A stretch of DNA of 16,908 nucleotides from Aquificota bacterium (GCA_013153295.1 JAADEV010000058.1:1-16908), one strand, 5' to 3'; shown: positions 1 through 7,072, numbered from the stretch's first letter. Made by a program: numbers and translations. Notes: generated by a model from the sequence alone, not told the origin.

Positions 1-59
1 TTGCCGTTTCTAATATCCTCTATAGCCTCTTCAATAGTATTAAACTTAAACTCTTCCAT
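1..59 (-). CDS. ribB: Partial start of probable 3,4-dihydroxy-2-butanone-4-phosphate synthase (RibB or RibBA)
   Basis: Reading leftward from an ATG at 59, the first residues are MEEFKFNTIEEAIEDIRNG, and the frame stays open to the window edge. This resembles my recollection of the N-terminus of DHBP synthase, where a short helix ending in IRNGK precedes the acidic active-site strand. The enzyme makes the four-carbon unit of riboflavin from ribulose 5-phosphate. A strong ribosome binding site (AGGTGGGG) lies just upstream at about 65-72 on the minus strand. Only 19 codons are visible, so the active-site motif and any fused RibA domain cannot be checked. I see no FMN riboswitch-like sequence in the 150 nt upstream. 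Confidence 0.55.
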   Translation of the reverse strand, partial: MEEFKFNTIEEAIEDIRNG

Positions 60-137
60 TTATCCCCACCTTAATTTGTGTTTTACTATTAAAAGATATT
101 CTAAAAATATATTTTTGGTAGTACTTTATAACTATGA

Positions 138-175
138 GGTGTGTTAGTGTGTGTTGTGTTGTTGTGGTGTATAAA
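138..175 (+). promoter_or_regulatory. GT-rich tract ending in a candidate -10 element (TATAAA)
   Basis: Positions 138-170 consist of G and T only, except for one A at 146, which is very asymmetric for an otherwise AT-rich intergenic region. The tract runs into TATAAA at 170-175, about 35 nt before the start of the small membrane protein gene, a plausible place for a -10 box. There is no convincing -35 hexamer at the usual spacing, so this is a weak promoter call. The region from 60 to 209 is shared with the divergent ribB-like gene. Confidence 0.25.
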
Positions 176-209
176 TATCTACCAAACAGTTTGATATGGA
201 GGGTAGACG

Positions 210-365
210 ATGAATGAAACCTTTGAGCTTGTGCTTACCATTGTTATCTTTGGTCTGGCGGCGTTGGTTATAGTTGGTTTAATGGTCTACTGGAGTAAAA
301 ACAACACAGTTGTTGATGAAAGGGATAAAAAGTATTACCAAAAGGACGAAAAGAAAAACAACTAG
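210..365 (+). CDS. Small single-pass membrane protein, 51 aa, function unknown
   Basis: An ATG at 210 is preceded by GGAGGG at 199-204 and opens a 51-codon frame ending in TAG at 363-365. Residues 6-28 form one hydrophobic helix (LVLTIVIFGLAALVIVGLMVYW). A hydrophilic tail rich in Lys, Asp and Glu follows (SKNNTVVDERDKKYYQKDEKKNN in two parts, residues 29-40 and 41-51). The positive charges after the helix suggest the tail is cytoplasmic. Size and layout recall accessory subunits of respiratory or transport complexes, but I recognise no family motif. It lies 78 nt before the UspA-like gene on the same strand and may share its transcript. Support is the good ribosome binding site plus the sensible membrane topology. 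Confidence 0.6.
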   Translation: MNETFELVLTIVIFGLAALVIVGLMVYWSKNNTVVDERDKKYYQKDEKKNN

Positions 366-443
366 TAAGGTTGCATATCATTATGTAATGTTTAAACTTA
401 ATAAAAGAGTATAACTGTTAATAACACTATAGGAGACTAAGAT

Positions 444-1217
444 ATGCCTGTAAACCAGATTATCTTTTACCAAAAGGAAGAGATAAACTTTAACAACCTT
501 AACCTTGTTTGTCAGTTAGCTGAAAAGCTACAGAAAAAACTTACAGTTTTTGTGGAAGCTGTCCCTGAAGAAGATATACAGAAAACTGAAGAAAAACTGA
601 AGAACTGCAACGCTGAAACGGAGATTAAGGTCGGCTTTGAGCTTGATGTTGTAGAAAGGGAAAAACCAGACCTACTTGTGATAACACAGGAAAAAATCTC
701 ACCACTTGAACACGTTTTTAAAATAACCTCCTCTGAAAGGATAGCCAAAAAGATAGATGAAGTAAACCTGATTATGCTACAGGAAGACGCCAACCAGCTG
801 AAAAAAGTCCTAATAAATATAGACAGGGAAACGGCTACAACATTCTTTATACAAACTGCCTACACCTTTGCCAAAAAGTTAGAGGTTGAGTTTGATTTTA
901 TAACCTGTTTCCACGAGACATTTATAGAATACCGCCTCAGGAAAACCCACCCAGAGGAGGAGGCTAAACAGCTTGTAGCAGAGCTTTTTAAAGAGCATAT
1001 AGAAGATGTTGAGGAAAAGATAAAAAAAGCCCTTAACTTACCGAAGGTTAAACTCCTTGTGATAAAGGGAGACCCTAAGAAGGAGATACCATACTTTGCA
1101 AGGGTTAAAAACTACGACCTGTTAATAATAAACCACAATATAGAAGAAAGGGTTTCTTACATAGAAAACAGTGAAAAATCTATAGCCATATTCCAAGATA
1201 AAGAAGAAGAGGGGTAA
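444..1217 (+). CDS. Tandem UspA-like (universal stress protein family) protein, 257 aa
   Basis: AGGAG at 431-435 precedes the ATG. The protein has two similar alpha/beta halves, roughly residues 1-116 and 117-250. Each has strand-helix alternation as in UspA folds, such as KKVLINIDRETATTFF followed by a helix (AYTFAKKL), and LVIKGDPKKEIPYFARVKNYDLLII in the second half. The usual ATP-binding signature of the family (Gly-rich, ending in Gly-Ser/Thr before the last strand) is missing: the corresponding stretch at about 229-250 (INHNIEERVSYIENSEKSIA) has no glycines. It would therefore belong to the non-ATP-binding type, if the family assignment is right. The next gene, an ion transporter, starts 4 nt after the stop, so the two are probably co-translated. 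A cytoplasmic regulatory role for the transporter is inferred from that pairing. No signal peptide or membrane segment is seen. Confidence 0.6.
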   Translation: MPVNQIIFYQKEEINFNNLNLVCQLAEKLQKKLTVFVEAVPEEDIQKTEEKLKNCNAETEIKVGFELDVVEREKPDLLVITQEKISPLEHVFKITSSERIAKKIDEVNLIMLQEDANQLKKVLINIDRETATTFFIQTAYTFAKKLEVEFDFITCFHETFIEYRLRKTHPEEEAKQLVAELFKEHIEDVEEKIKKALNLPKVKLLVIKGDPKKEIPYFARVKNYDLLIINHNIEERVSYIENSEKSIAIFQDKEEEG

Positions 1218-1221
1218 AGCT

Positions 1222-2556
1222 GTGGAGCATCAAAGTATATTAGGAATGTTAGGTTTAGGTAGTAAGGAAGACCTTTACTGGATTTCTATCCTCCTATTTG
1301 TTGGCACCTATGTAATGATTATCTTAGAGAAATACTTCCACCGTGTTCCCGCCGCACTGGTAGGTGGAACTTTGGCAGTGTTCTTAGGGGTTATAACCCC
1401 TGAAGAGGCGTGGAAGTCTATAGACCACAACACAATGTTCCTCCTCATTGGAATGATGATTATTGTCTCTGTTCTAATAGAAAGTGGTTTCTTCTCTATA
1501 CTGTCCTCCATAGCACTTAGGATAACAAAGGGAGACCCTTTTAAAATAGTCCTTACATTTACACTACTTACTGCTGTTCTGTCTGCATTCCTTGATAATG
1601 TGACGACAGTCCTGTTTATGATACCTATACTTATTACAATAACCAGAAAGCTGAAACTGAAACCTGTCCCCTATGTGATAGCCACAGTTTTAGCGTCAAA
1701 CATAGGTGGAACTGCAACACTAATAGGAGACCCTCCTAACATAATAATAGGGTCTTTAGGTGGTTTTACATTTATGGATTTTATTGTGAATATTGCCCCT
1801 ATTGTTGTTATAACACACATAGTTGGAACTATAGTTTTTATTGGAATGATGAAGATGCAGGGGCATTTAGACAGGAAAATAACAGATGAAGCGGAAATAA
1901 GAAGGATAGTAGAGGAACAGCGTATAGAGTATGATGTTATCCTTATGAGGAAAGGGCTTATAATCTTTGGTATTACCATTATCCTTTTCTTCCTGCACCA
2001 TATACTACACCTTGAGGCTGGGACAATAGCCCTGTTTATGGCTTCTATACTTATGCTTTGGTCAAGGGAAGAGCCTGAAAAGATATTTGAAAGGGTTGAA
2101 TGGACTACACTAATGTTTTTCTTAGGTCTGTTTGTGGTTATAGGCGGATTGGAACATACAGGGGTTTTTGAAGATGCCGCCCATCTGGTAGCAGGGATAA
2201 TAAAAGACCCTATATCTGGAATACTTATACTTGGTAGCCTATCTGCAATAATATCAGGGATAGTGGACAACATACCATTTACAATGGCAATGTCCTATGT
2301 CCTGATAGATTTAAAGAACACTGCACCTTTTAATGTGGAGCCACTTTGGTGGGCATTGGCATTGGGGGCTTGCCTCGGTGGAAACCTTACAATAATAGGG
2401 GCTTCTGCAAATGTGGTCGCCGCAGGGCTATCAGAAAGGGAAGGCTACCCAATAAAGTTTATGGATTTTGTTAAACAGGGAACACCTGTAACAATTATAA
2501 CTGTAATTGTTGCCCTTGGTTTACTGTGGCTTAAGTATAAGCTGTTAGGTGTTTAA
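1222..2556 (+). CDS. ArsB/NhaD-superfamily ion transporter, 444 aa
   Basis: The start is a GTG, with GAGGGG at 1209-1214 inside the end of the preceding gene as its ribosome binding site. The protein is highly hydrophobic with about eleven membrane segments. It shows the internal duplication of the ion transporter superfamily: a first re-entrant Asp-Asn motif (FLDNVTTVLF, D125 N126) and a matching second one (IVDNIPFTMA, D349 N350). Each is followed by a glycine-rich hairpin (SNIGGTATLIGDPPN at 159-173; GGNLTIIGASANV at 386-398). A charged cytoplasmic loop lies at about 210-243. The family includes Na+/H+ antiporters (NhaD), arsenite efflux pumps (ArsB) and P-protein-like carriers. The substrate cannot be told from sequence alone, and no arsenic-resistance genes are nearby. 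It is coupled to the UspA-like gene. Its stop overlaps the stop of the opposite-strand FlgN-like gene by 4 nt. Confidence 0.85.
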   Translation: MEHQSILGMLGLGSKEDLYWISILLFVGTYVMIILEKYFHRVPAALVGGTLAVFLGVITPEEAWKSIDHNTMFLLIGMMIIVSVLIESGFFSILSSIALRITKGDPFKIVLTFTLLTAVLSAFLDNVTTVLFMIPILITITRKLKLKPVPYVIATVLASNIGGTATLIGDPPNIIIGSLGGFTFMDFIVNIAPIVVITHIVGTIVFIGMMKMQGHLDRKITDEAEIRRIVEEQRIEYDVILMRKGLIIFGITIILFFLHHILHLEAGTIALFMASILMLWSREEPEKIFERVEWTTLMFFLGLFVVIGGLEHTGVFEDAAHLVAGIIKDPISGILILGSLSAIISGIVDNIPFTMAMSYVLIDLKNTAPFNVEPLWWALALGACLGGNLTIIGASANVVAAGLSEREGYPIKFMDFVKQGTPVTIITVIVALGLLWLKYKLLGV

Positions 2557-2906
2557 ATCTTTTTATTAAAAAGACCTTTCTGGTTCTGCTGTATAGTGCC
2601 AGATTGGTCGTATTTTTGAGGTTCTTCAAAGATGGCGGAAAAGATTTCCTCTATAAAATGGGCATTTGCTACAGCAAGGTTAAGGTTGGTATCACTAAGC
2701 TGTTTTATCTCAAGTATCTTTTCCTCTAAACCCTCAAACTCCTCCCTGTCCATCTGGGAAATCTCATACAGTATTTTCCTTTTCTCCTCCACCACTTCCA
2801 TAAGTTTGTCAGCTAAGTTGGTATCCTTAACAGATTTGATAAGTATCTCCTTCTCCTCAAGGAGTTTTTCCTTCAGTTTTTCCAACAGTGTTTCTGCCTT
2901 GCCCAT
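2553..2906 (-). CDS. flgN: FlgN-like flagellar export chaperone, 117 aa
   Basis: This short, almost entirely helical and highly charged protein has the layout of the FlgN family. Two long heptad-like helices (residues 4-68) are followed by a helix with NLNLAVANAHFIEEIF and a C-terminal tail containing KYDQSG and ending GLFNKKI. That resembles the Tyr-Asp-Gly tail and closing Lys-Lys-hydrophobic end of FlgN proteins. FlgN holds the hook-filament junction proteins FlgK and FlgL in the cytoplasm and delivers them to the flagellar export apparatus. I choose the ATG at 2906: AAAGGTG lies 5 nt upstream of it, whereas an in-frame GTG at 2912 would sit directly on that binding site. It is divergent from the chemotaxis operon, 127 nt away, which suits a flagellar gene. 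The assignment rests on layout and tail, with no catalytic residues to check. Confidence 0.6.
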   Translation of the reverse strand: MGKAETLLEKLKEKLLEEKEILIKSVKDTNLADKLMEVVEEKRKILYEISQMDREEFEGLEEKILEIKQLSDTNLNLAVANAHFIEEIFSAIFEEPQKYDQSGTIQQNQKGLFNKKI

Positions 2907-2978
2907 TTCCACACCTTTAGACAGCCTTTTTAAATATACTACACCAAATTTAAAGGTTGTAAATTATCAAGATGCTGT

Positions 2979-3003
2979 TAAAATTAATAATTGATGCCGA
3001 AAA
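2979..3003 (+). promoter_or_regulatory. Candidate sigma-28 (FliA)-like promoter of the chemotaxis operon
   Basis: GCCGAAAA at 2996-3003 matches seven of eight bases of the flagellar sigma-28 -10 element (GCCGATAA). TAAA at 2979-2982 resembles its -35 core. The spacer is 13 nt, 2 shorter than the usual 15, so the match is imperfect. A transcript would start about 15-20 nt before the cheZ ribosome binding site (AGGAGG at 3023-3028), which fits well. A flagellar sigma factor would be the expected regulator of a late chemotaxis operon. Confidence 0.35.
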
Positions 3004-3033
3004 TACAGTAAAAACAAAAGGTAGGAGGTTGCT

Positions 3034-3558
3034 ATGACAAAGGGTTTACTTGACGAGATGAAAAAGCTACTGGAGATTATTGAACAGTATAAACAAGATG
3101 TTGAAATCCTTGGAACAAAAAAAGAGGGGTTAAAAAGTGTAAACACCCATATAGAGCTTGCCATTCAGGAAAGTGAAGAGGCAACCAAAAAACTTATAGA
3201 CAATATTATGGGTATTACAAACAACCTTAAATCTGCATTGGAAAAGGTAGCTAAAATAGAGGACAGCCAGCTTAGGGAAGGGCTAAAAAAAGATTTGGAA
3301 CAAGCCCTTACAGTCCTTACACAGTCTTTATCACTCCTTGAGTTTCAAGATATACTTTCCCAAAGATTGCTAAAAATATCAGATTTTATAACCGATTTAG
3401 AAAAGGAGATGTTAAAAATACTACTGCTGTTTGGAATAAGTGAAGAAACATCAACAGAGAAGAAAAAGGAGCTAAAGGAAAAGTTAGAAGAGCTTGAATG
3501 GAAAAAGGAAGTATCACAAAACGATGTGGACGATATACTAAAACAGTTTGGAATGTAA
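3034..3558 (+). CDS. cheZ: Chemotaxis protein phosphatase CheZ, 174 aa
   Basis: The ATG follows AGGAGG at 3023-3028. The protein is a long helical hairpin. It carries the CheZ active-site pattern DxxxQ in LLEFQDILSQRLLKI (D106, Q110); in known CheZ the Gln positions the attacking water and the Asp contacts the CheY lysine. The last residues, SQNDVDDILKQFGM (161-174), match the C-terminal amphipathic helix by which CheZ docks on phospho-CheY, joined by a charged flexible linker (about 138-160). It would dephosphorylate the CheY encoded four genes downstream. At 174 aa it is shorter than the roughly 214 aa of E. coli CheZ, mainly at the N-terminal helix. It is the first gene of the eleven-gene operon, with cheA 20 nt downstream. 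CheZ is best known from proteobacteria. Confidence 0.87.
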   Translation: MTKGLLDEMKKLLEIIEQYKQDVEILGTKKEGLKSVNTHIELAIQESEEATKKLIDNIMGITNNLKSALEKVAKIEDSQLREGLKKDLEQALTVLTQSLSLLEFQDILSQRLLKISDFITDLEKEMLKILLLFGISEETSTEKKKELKEKLEELEWKKEVSQNDVDDILKQFGM

Positions 3559-3578
3559 AACAAAAGAGGTAGGTAAAG

Positions 3579-5594
3579 ATGAAGTTAGAGTTTAGTGATG
3601 ATATGAGGGAGATTTTAGAGGAGTTTCTAATAGAAGCGGAGGAGATACTGTCAAACCTTGACCAAGACCTGATAGAACTGGAAGAGAACCCTCAGGACAA
3701 GGAACTGTTAAACAAAATATTCAGGGGAATGCACACCTTAAAAGGTGGGGCAGGTTTCTTAGGTTTAACATCAATAGTTGAGATAGCCCACAAGATAGAG
3801 GATATATTTAACCAGTTAAGGAACGACGAGCTTACCTTAACATCAGACCTAATGGATTTAATATTTGAGGGGGTTGATAGACTTAAAGAAGCTGTAGAGA
3901 TGTTAAAAGAAAACGACGAGATACCAGATGAAGAGGATATACAGGACTACCTCAGAAGGCTTGAGCAGGCTTTAACATCTGCAGGTGGTTCAGGGGAGAC
4001 GGTGATAGATGCAGAGGTAGTCCACAACGACGGCGATACAGAGGAGTTTGAGTTTGTTGAAGGTGTAGATGAAGATATAAAAGAGTTAATAAAAAAATAC
4101 CCCGGTAAAGACCTTGGGGAAATACTGGAGGAGCTTATACTACTACCTCCAGATGAAAGACCGCCACTTGAGACAGTTGAAAAGTTAGAAAGGATAATAG
4201 CAGAGGGAAAAGATGTAAAAGACCTTATAAAACCAAAACAGAAAGAAGAAAAGAAAGAAGAGGAACAGGTAGAGACACCCCCACCGCCACCACCACCACC
4301 ACCTACTCAGGAAAGCCAACAGCTACCACAACAGCAACAGCCACAGCCACAGCAGAAACAACAGCCACAACCACCTTCTAAAAAGAAAAAATCTGAGAAA
4401 AAAGAAGAAGTTATAAGGGTTGATGTTGAAAGGGTAGAGGTTTTAATGAACCTTGTAGGGGAGTTGGTGCTTGACAGGAACAGGATAGTAAAACTGGCAT
4501 CTGGACTGGAAACCTCCTGTGAAAGCACAGACATAATAGAGGAGCTACTGGATTCCATAACAGGAATGAGCAGAACTGTAAGTGATTTACAAGACGCAGT
4601 AATGAAACTTAGAATGCAACCTGTTAAAAAGATATTCAGTAAATTCCCCCGTATTGTTAGAGACCTTGCTAAAAAGCTAAACAAAAAGGTTAACCTTGTC
4701 CTTGAAGGGGAAGATACGGAGATAGACAGGTCTATACTTGATAAATTGGAAGACCCGCTTATACACCTTGTAAGAAACGCAATAGACCACGGAATAGAGC
4801 CACCTGAGGAAAGGATAAAAGCAGGCAAACCTGAGGTAGGGACAGTTAAGCTGTCAGCATTTCAGGAAGGGGACAGGATAATAATCGCAATAGAAGACGA
4901 CGGAAGGGGAATAGATGTTGAAAAGATAAAAAGAAAAGCTGTGGAAAAGGGAATAATATCCCCTGAACAAGCTGAAAATATGACAGAAAAAGAGGCTTAC
5001 GAGCTGTTGTTTATGCCCGGCTTCTCCACAGCAGACCAAGTTAGTGATGTATCCGGTAGAGGGGTTGGAATGGATGTGGTAGCCTCAACAATCCACGCCC
5101 TAAGGGGAACAATAGAGGTTGAAAGTGAACCGGGTAAAGGAACAAAATTTATAATGAAACTACCCCTAACTGTGGCAATAATCAGGACACTTATGGTAGG
5201 GGCAAACCAGCGTATATTTGCAATACCACTTTACTCTGTTGTTGAGATAGTCAGATACGAGCCGGAAAATGTAAAACAGATAGGACAGTTTAAATCCTTT
5301 ATGCTTAGGGACGAAGTTTACCTTCTGTTCAGCTTGAACGAGCTTTTTGAGATACCTGACACAGATGAAAAACAGTTTATAGTAATAGTAAAAGTTGGGG
5401 AGAAAAATATAGCAATAGCAGTTGAAGAGCTGTTTGGAGAGGAGGAAATTGTTATTAAGCCCCTTGGAAAACTACTTGAAAATGTGCAGGGAATAGCAGG
5501 GGCTACAATAACAGGGGACGGAAAGGTTGTGCTTATAGTAGATACAAACTCTCTAATAAACGATAAAAAATCTCAACTTGTGGGAGTATTGTGA
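3579..5594 (+). CDS. cheA: Chemotaxis histidine kinase CheA, 671 aa
   Basis: Domains in order: P1 Hpt domain (residues 1-130) with the phospho-acceptor H52 in MHTLKGGAGF; an acidic helical segment (about 155-220); a Pro/Gln-rich linker (234-266) with nine prolines in a row; P3 dimerisation helices (279-350, ERVEVLMNLVGELVLDRNR); P4 ATPase with N box HLVRNAIDHGIE (397-408), G1 box DDGRGID (440-446) and G2 box GRGVGMDVV (493-501); and P5 CheW-like domain (about 528-662). It autophosphorylates when receptors signal and passes phosphate to CheY and CheV. All kinase boxes look intact. I cannot recognise the ferredoxin-like P2 domain that usually docks CheY; residues 155-220 are too short and look purely helical. 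An ATG after GAGGTAGG (3566-3573) gives the start. The stop overlaps the start of cheW. Confidence 0.96.
   Translation: MKLEFSDDMREILEEFLIEAEEILSNLDQDLIELEENPQDKELLNKIFRGMHTLKGGAGFLGLTSIVEIAHKIEDIFNQLRNDELTLTSDLMDLIFEGVDRLKEAVEMLKENDEIPDEEDIQDYLRRLEQALTSAGGSGETVIDAEVVHNDGDTEEFEFVEGVDEDIKELIKKYPGKDLGEILEELILLPPDERPPLETVEKLERIIAEGKDVKDLIKPKQKEEKKEEEQVETPPPPPPPPPTQESQQLPQQQQPQPQQKQQPQPPSKKKKSEKKEEVIRVDVERVEVLMNLVGELVLDRNRIVKLASGLETSCESTDIIEELLDSITGMSRTVSDLQDAVMKLRMQPVKKIFSKFPRIVRDLAKKLNKKVNLVLEGEDTEIDRSILDKLEDPLIHLVRNAIDHGIEPPEERIKAGKPEVGTVKLSAFQEGDRIIIAIEDDGRGIDVEKIKRKAVEKGIISPEQAENMTEKEAYELLFMPGFSTADQVSDVSGRGVGMDVVASTIHALRGTIEVESEPGKGTKFIMKLPLTVAIIRTLMVGANQRIFAIPLYSVVEIVRYEPENVKQIGQFKSFMLRDEVYLLFSLNELFEIPDTDEKQFIVIVKVGEKNIAIAVEELFGEEEIVIKPLGKLLENVQGIAGATITGDGKVVLIVDTNSLINDKKSQLVGVL
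4278..4376 (+). repeat. Pro/Gln-coding low-complexity tract in the cheA linker
   Basis: This stretch is built of CCA, CAA and CAG codons, including a run of CCACCACCACC. It encodes nine consecutive prolines (residues 234-242) and then a mix of Gln and Pro up to residue 266. It links the P1 and helical segment to the P3 dimerisation domain. Triplet runs of this kind are prone to slippage, so the length may vary between strains. Functionally it is a flexible or extended spacer. Confidence 0.8.
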
Positions 5595-6091
5595 TGAGTG
5601 ATATGGAAGTTTTAGGGCTTAGGGAGATAGAGAAGGAGGTCTCAACTGAAGAGAGACTTATAACATTCTACCTAAACGACGAGCTAATAGGGGTAAATAT
5701 AAAAGATGTGATAAAAATAACAAAAGATGTTGATATAACCCCTGTCCCAAAAACGAAAAAATACATACTTGGTGTTATGAACTTAAGGGGTAATATTATC
5801 CCTATAGTAAGCCTTAAAAGGAAGTTTAACCTTACAGAAAGGGAAGAAGATTTAGAAAAACCTATGATTGTGGTAGTTGAAACAGAGCTGGGACATATTG
5901 GCGTGACTGTAGACAGGGTTGAAGGGGCTGTAAATATAAACCCAGATGAGATACAACCACCGCCTATGAACTCAATAGGTATAGACTCAGAGTTTATAGA
6001 TGGGGTGATAATGATAGAAGACCCATCTGGGAAAAGGGAGCTACTTACCCTGCTGAACATAAAGAAGATATTTAAACCAGAGAACCTGTAG
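5594..6091 (+). CDS. cheW: Chemotaxis coupling protein CheW, 165 aa
   Basis: A single CheW domain (residues 19-160) follows an 18-residue N-terminal extension. The conserved loop VMNLRGNIIPIVSL (61-74, R65) matches the CheW receptor and kinase contact region, followed by GHIGVTVDRVEGAVNI (100-115) and a final LLTLLNIKKIF strand-helix. CheW bridges chemoreceptors to the P5 domain of CheA in the polar array. I choose the ATG at 5594, which shares its A with the TGA stop of cheA: GGGAG at 5582-5586 is 7 nt upstream. A GTG at 5591 would be only 4 nt from it. The overlap implies coupled translation with cheA, the usual arrangement for array components. Confidence 0.94.
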   Translation: MSDMEVLGLREIEKEVSTEERLITFYLNDELIGVNIKDVIKITKDVDITPVPKTKKYILGVMNLRGNIIPIVSLKRKFNLTEREEDLEKPMIVVVETELGHIGVTVDRVEGAVNINPDEIQPPPMNSIGIDSEFIDGVIMIEDPSGKRELLTLLNIKKIFKPENL

Positions 6092-6106
6092 CATCAGGAG
6101 GGGATA

Positions 6107-7072
6107 ATGGCTAAAAAGGATTTCTTACCAAAGATACTGGAAACAGGGGCAAACGAGTTAGAGATAATAGATTTTAGAATGTATGAGGTGCTGGACAACG
6201 GGGATATATACGAGTGGATACTTGGGGTAAATGTGGCAAAGGTAAGGGAGGTAACAAAAAAACCGGATAACATAGTAAAATCCCCCGGTTCACCACCGGA
6301 AGTTGAAGGTATCGCAAAAATAAGGGGGGAGATTGTCCCTATCGTTAACCTTGCGAAATGGATGAAGATAAAAGAGCCTGAAGGGGCTGGAAAATACATA
6401 ATAGTAATGGAGTTCCTAAGGGAGATAGTAGGGGTTGTTGTCCACGAAGCAAAAAGGATTAGGCGTATAAAGTGGGCTGACATAAAAAAGCCCCCACCAA
6501 GTATAGAAGAAAGACTTGGGGGAAAGATAGTAGGTGTTATAGAGATAGAAGAGGGGAAACTGCTACTGCTACTTGACTTTGAAGGAATACTTGATGAGCT
6601 TGGAATGATAAAGATATTCGGTGTAGACGAGGATATACAGGACGAAGAAATAGAAAGAAAGGGACACTTTACCATACTTATACTTGACGACTCACCTGTA
6701 GCAAGGAAGATAATAAGACAGATACTTGAAAAAGATGGACATACAGTTTTAGAAGCATCAAGCGGTTTAGAGGGACTTGATATACTAAATAACTACCTAC
6801 AAAAGGCGGCACAGGAAGGTAAAAACATCACAGACTACATACAGCTTATAGTTTCGGATATAGAGATGCCGGGAATGGACGGACTAACATTTACAAAAAA
6901 GGTTAAAGAACACCCTGAGCTTGGAAGGATACCGGTAATAATAAACACATCTTTAAGTGATAAAGCCACAGTGGACAAGGCAAAGTTTGTCCACGCAGAT
7001 GCCCATCTGGTTAAATTTGATGCCCCAGATTTACTTAAACTGGTTCATAAATACGCAATAAAGAAACAATAG
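6107..7072 (+). CDS. cheV: Chemotaxis protein CheV (CheW-receiver fusion), 321 aa
   Basis: Residues 15-170 form a CheW-like coupling domain (AKIRGEIVPIVNL, 70-82). Residues 187-318 form a receiver domain with the acid pair D194 D195, phospho-acceptor D251 (SDIEMPGMDG), T281 and K303. The stretch NTSLSDKATVDKAKFVHADA (280-299) followed by HLVKFD is very characteristic of CheV receivers. CheV couples receptors to CheA like CheW, and its receiver is phosphorylated by CheA, serving in adaptation or as a phosphate sink. A ribosome binding site (AGGAGGGG, 6096-6103) precedes the ATG closely. It sits 15 nt after cheW and 10 nt before cheY. In a cluster without cheR or cheB it may carry much of the adaptation; that is inference. 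Confidence 0.95.
   Translation: MAKKDFLPKILETGANELEIIDFRMYEVLDNGDIYEWILGVNVAKVREVTKKPDNIVKSPGSPPEVEGIAKIRGEIVPIVNLAKWMKIKEPEGAGKYIIVMEFLREIVGVVVHEAKRIRRIKWADIKKPPPSIEERLGGKIVGVIEIEEGKLLLLLDFEGILDELGMIKIFGVDEDIQDEEIERKGHFTILILDDSPVARKIIRQILEKDGHTVLEASSGLEGLDILNNYLQKAAQEGKNITDYIQLIVSDIEMPGMDGLTFTKKVKEHPELGRIPVIINTSLSDKATVDKAKFVHADAHLVKFDAPDLLKLVHKYAIKKQ

Noticed and set aside
103..116. Perfect 14-bp palindrome AAAAATATATTTTT
   Set aside because: Made only of A and T in an AT-rich spacer, so likely by chance; no second copy in the window to suggest an operator.
60..209. Possible FMN riboswitch before the ribB-like gene
   Set aside because: No conserved RFN-element sequence blocks are visible in this AT-rich 150-nt region.
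134..217. A 27-codon frame starting with ATG at 134 across the GT-rich tract
   Set aside because: No ribosome binding site, composition dictated by the GT run (Val and Cys only in long stretches), and it overlaps the start of the better supported small membrane protein gene.
2558..2574. Hairpin TCTTTTT-ATT-AAAAAGA after the transporter stop, as a terminator
   Set aside because: Almost purely A-T stem with little stability at high temperature, and it lies within the last codons of the FlgN-like gene, where Lys codons explain it.
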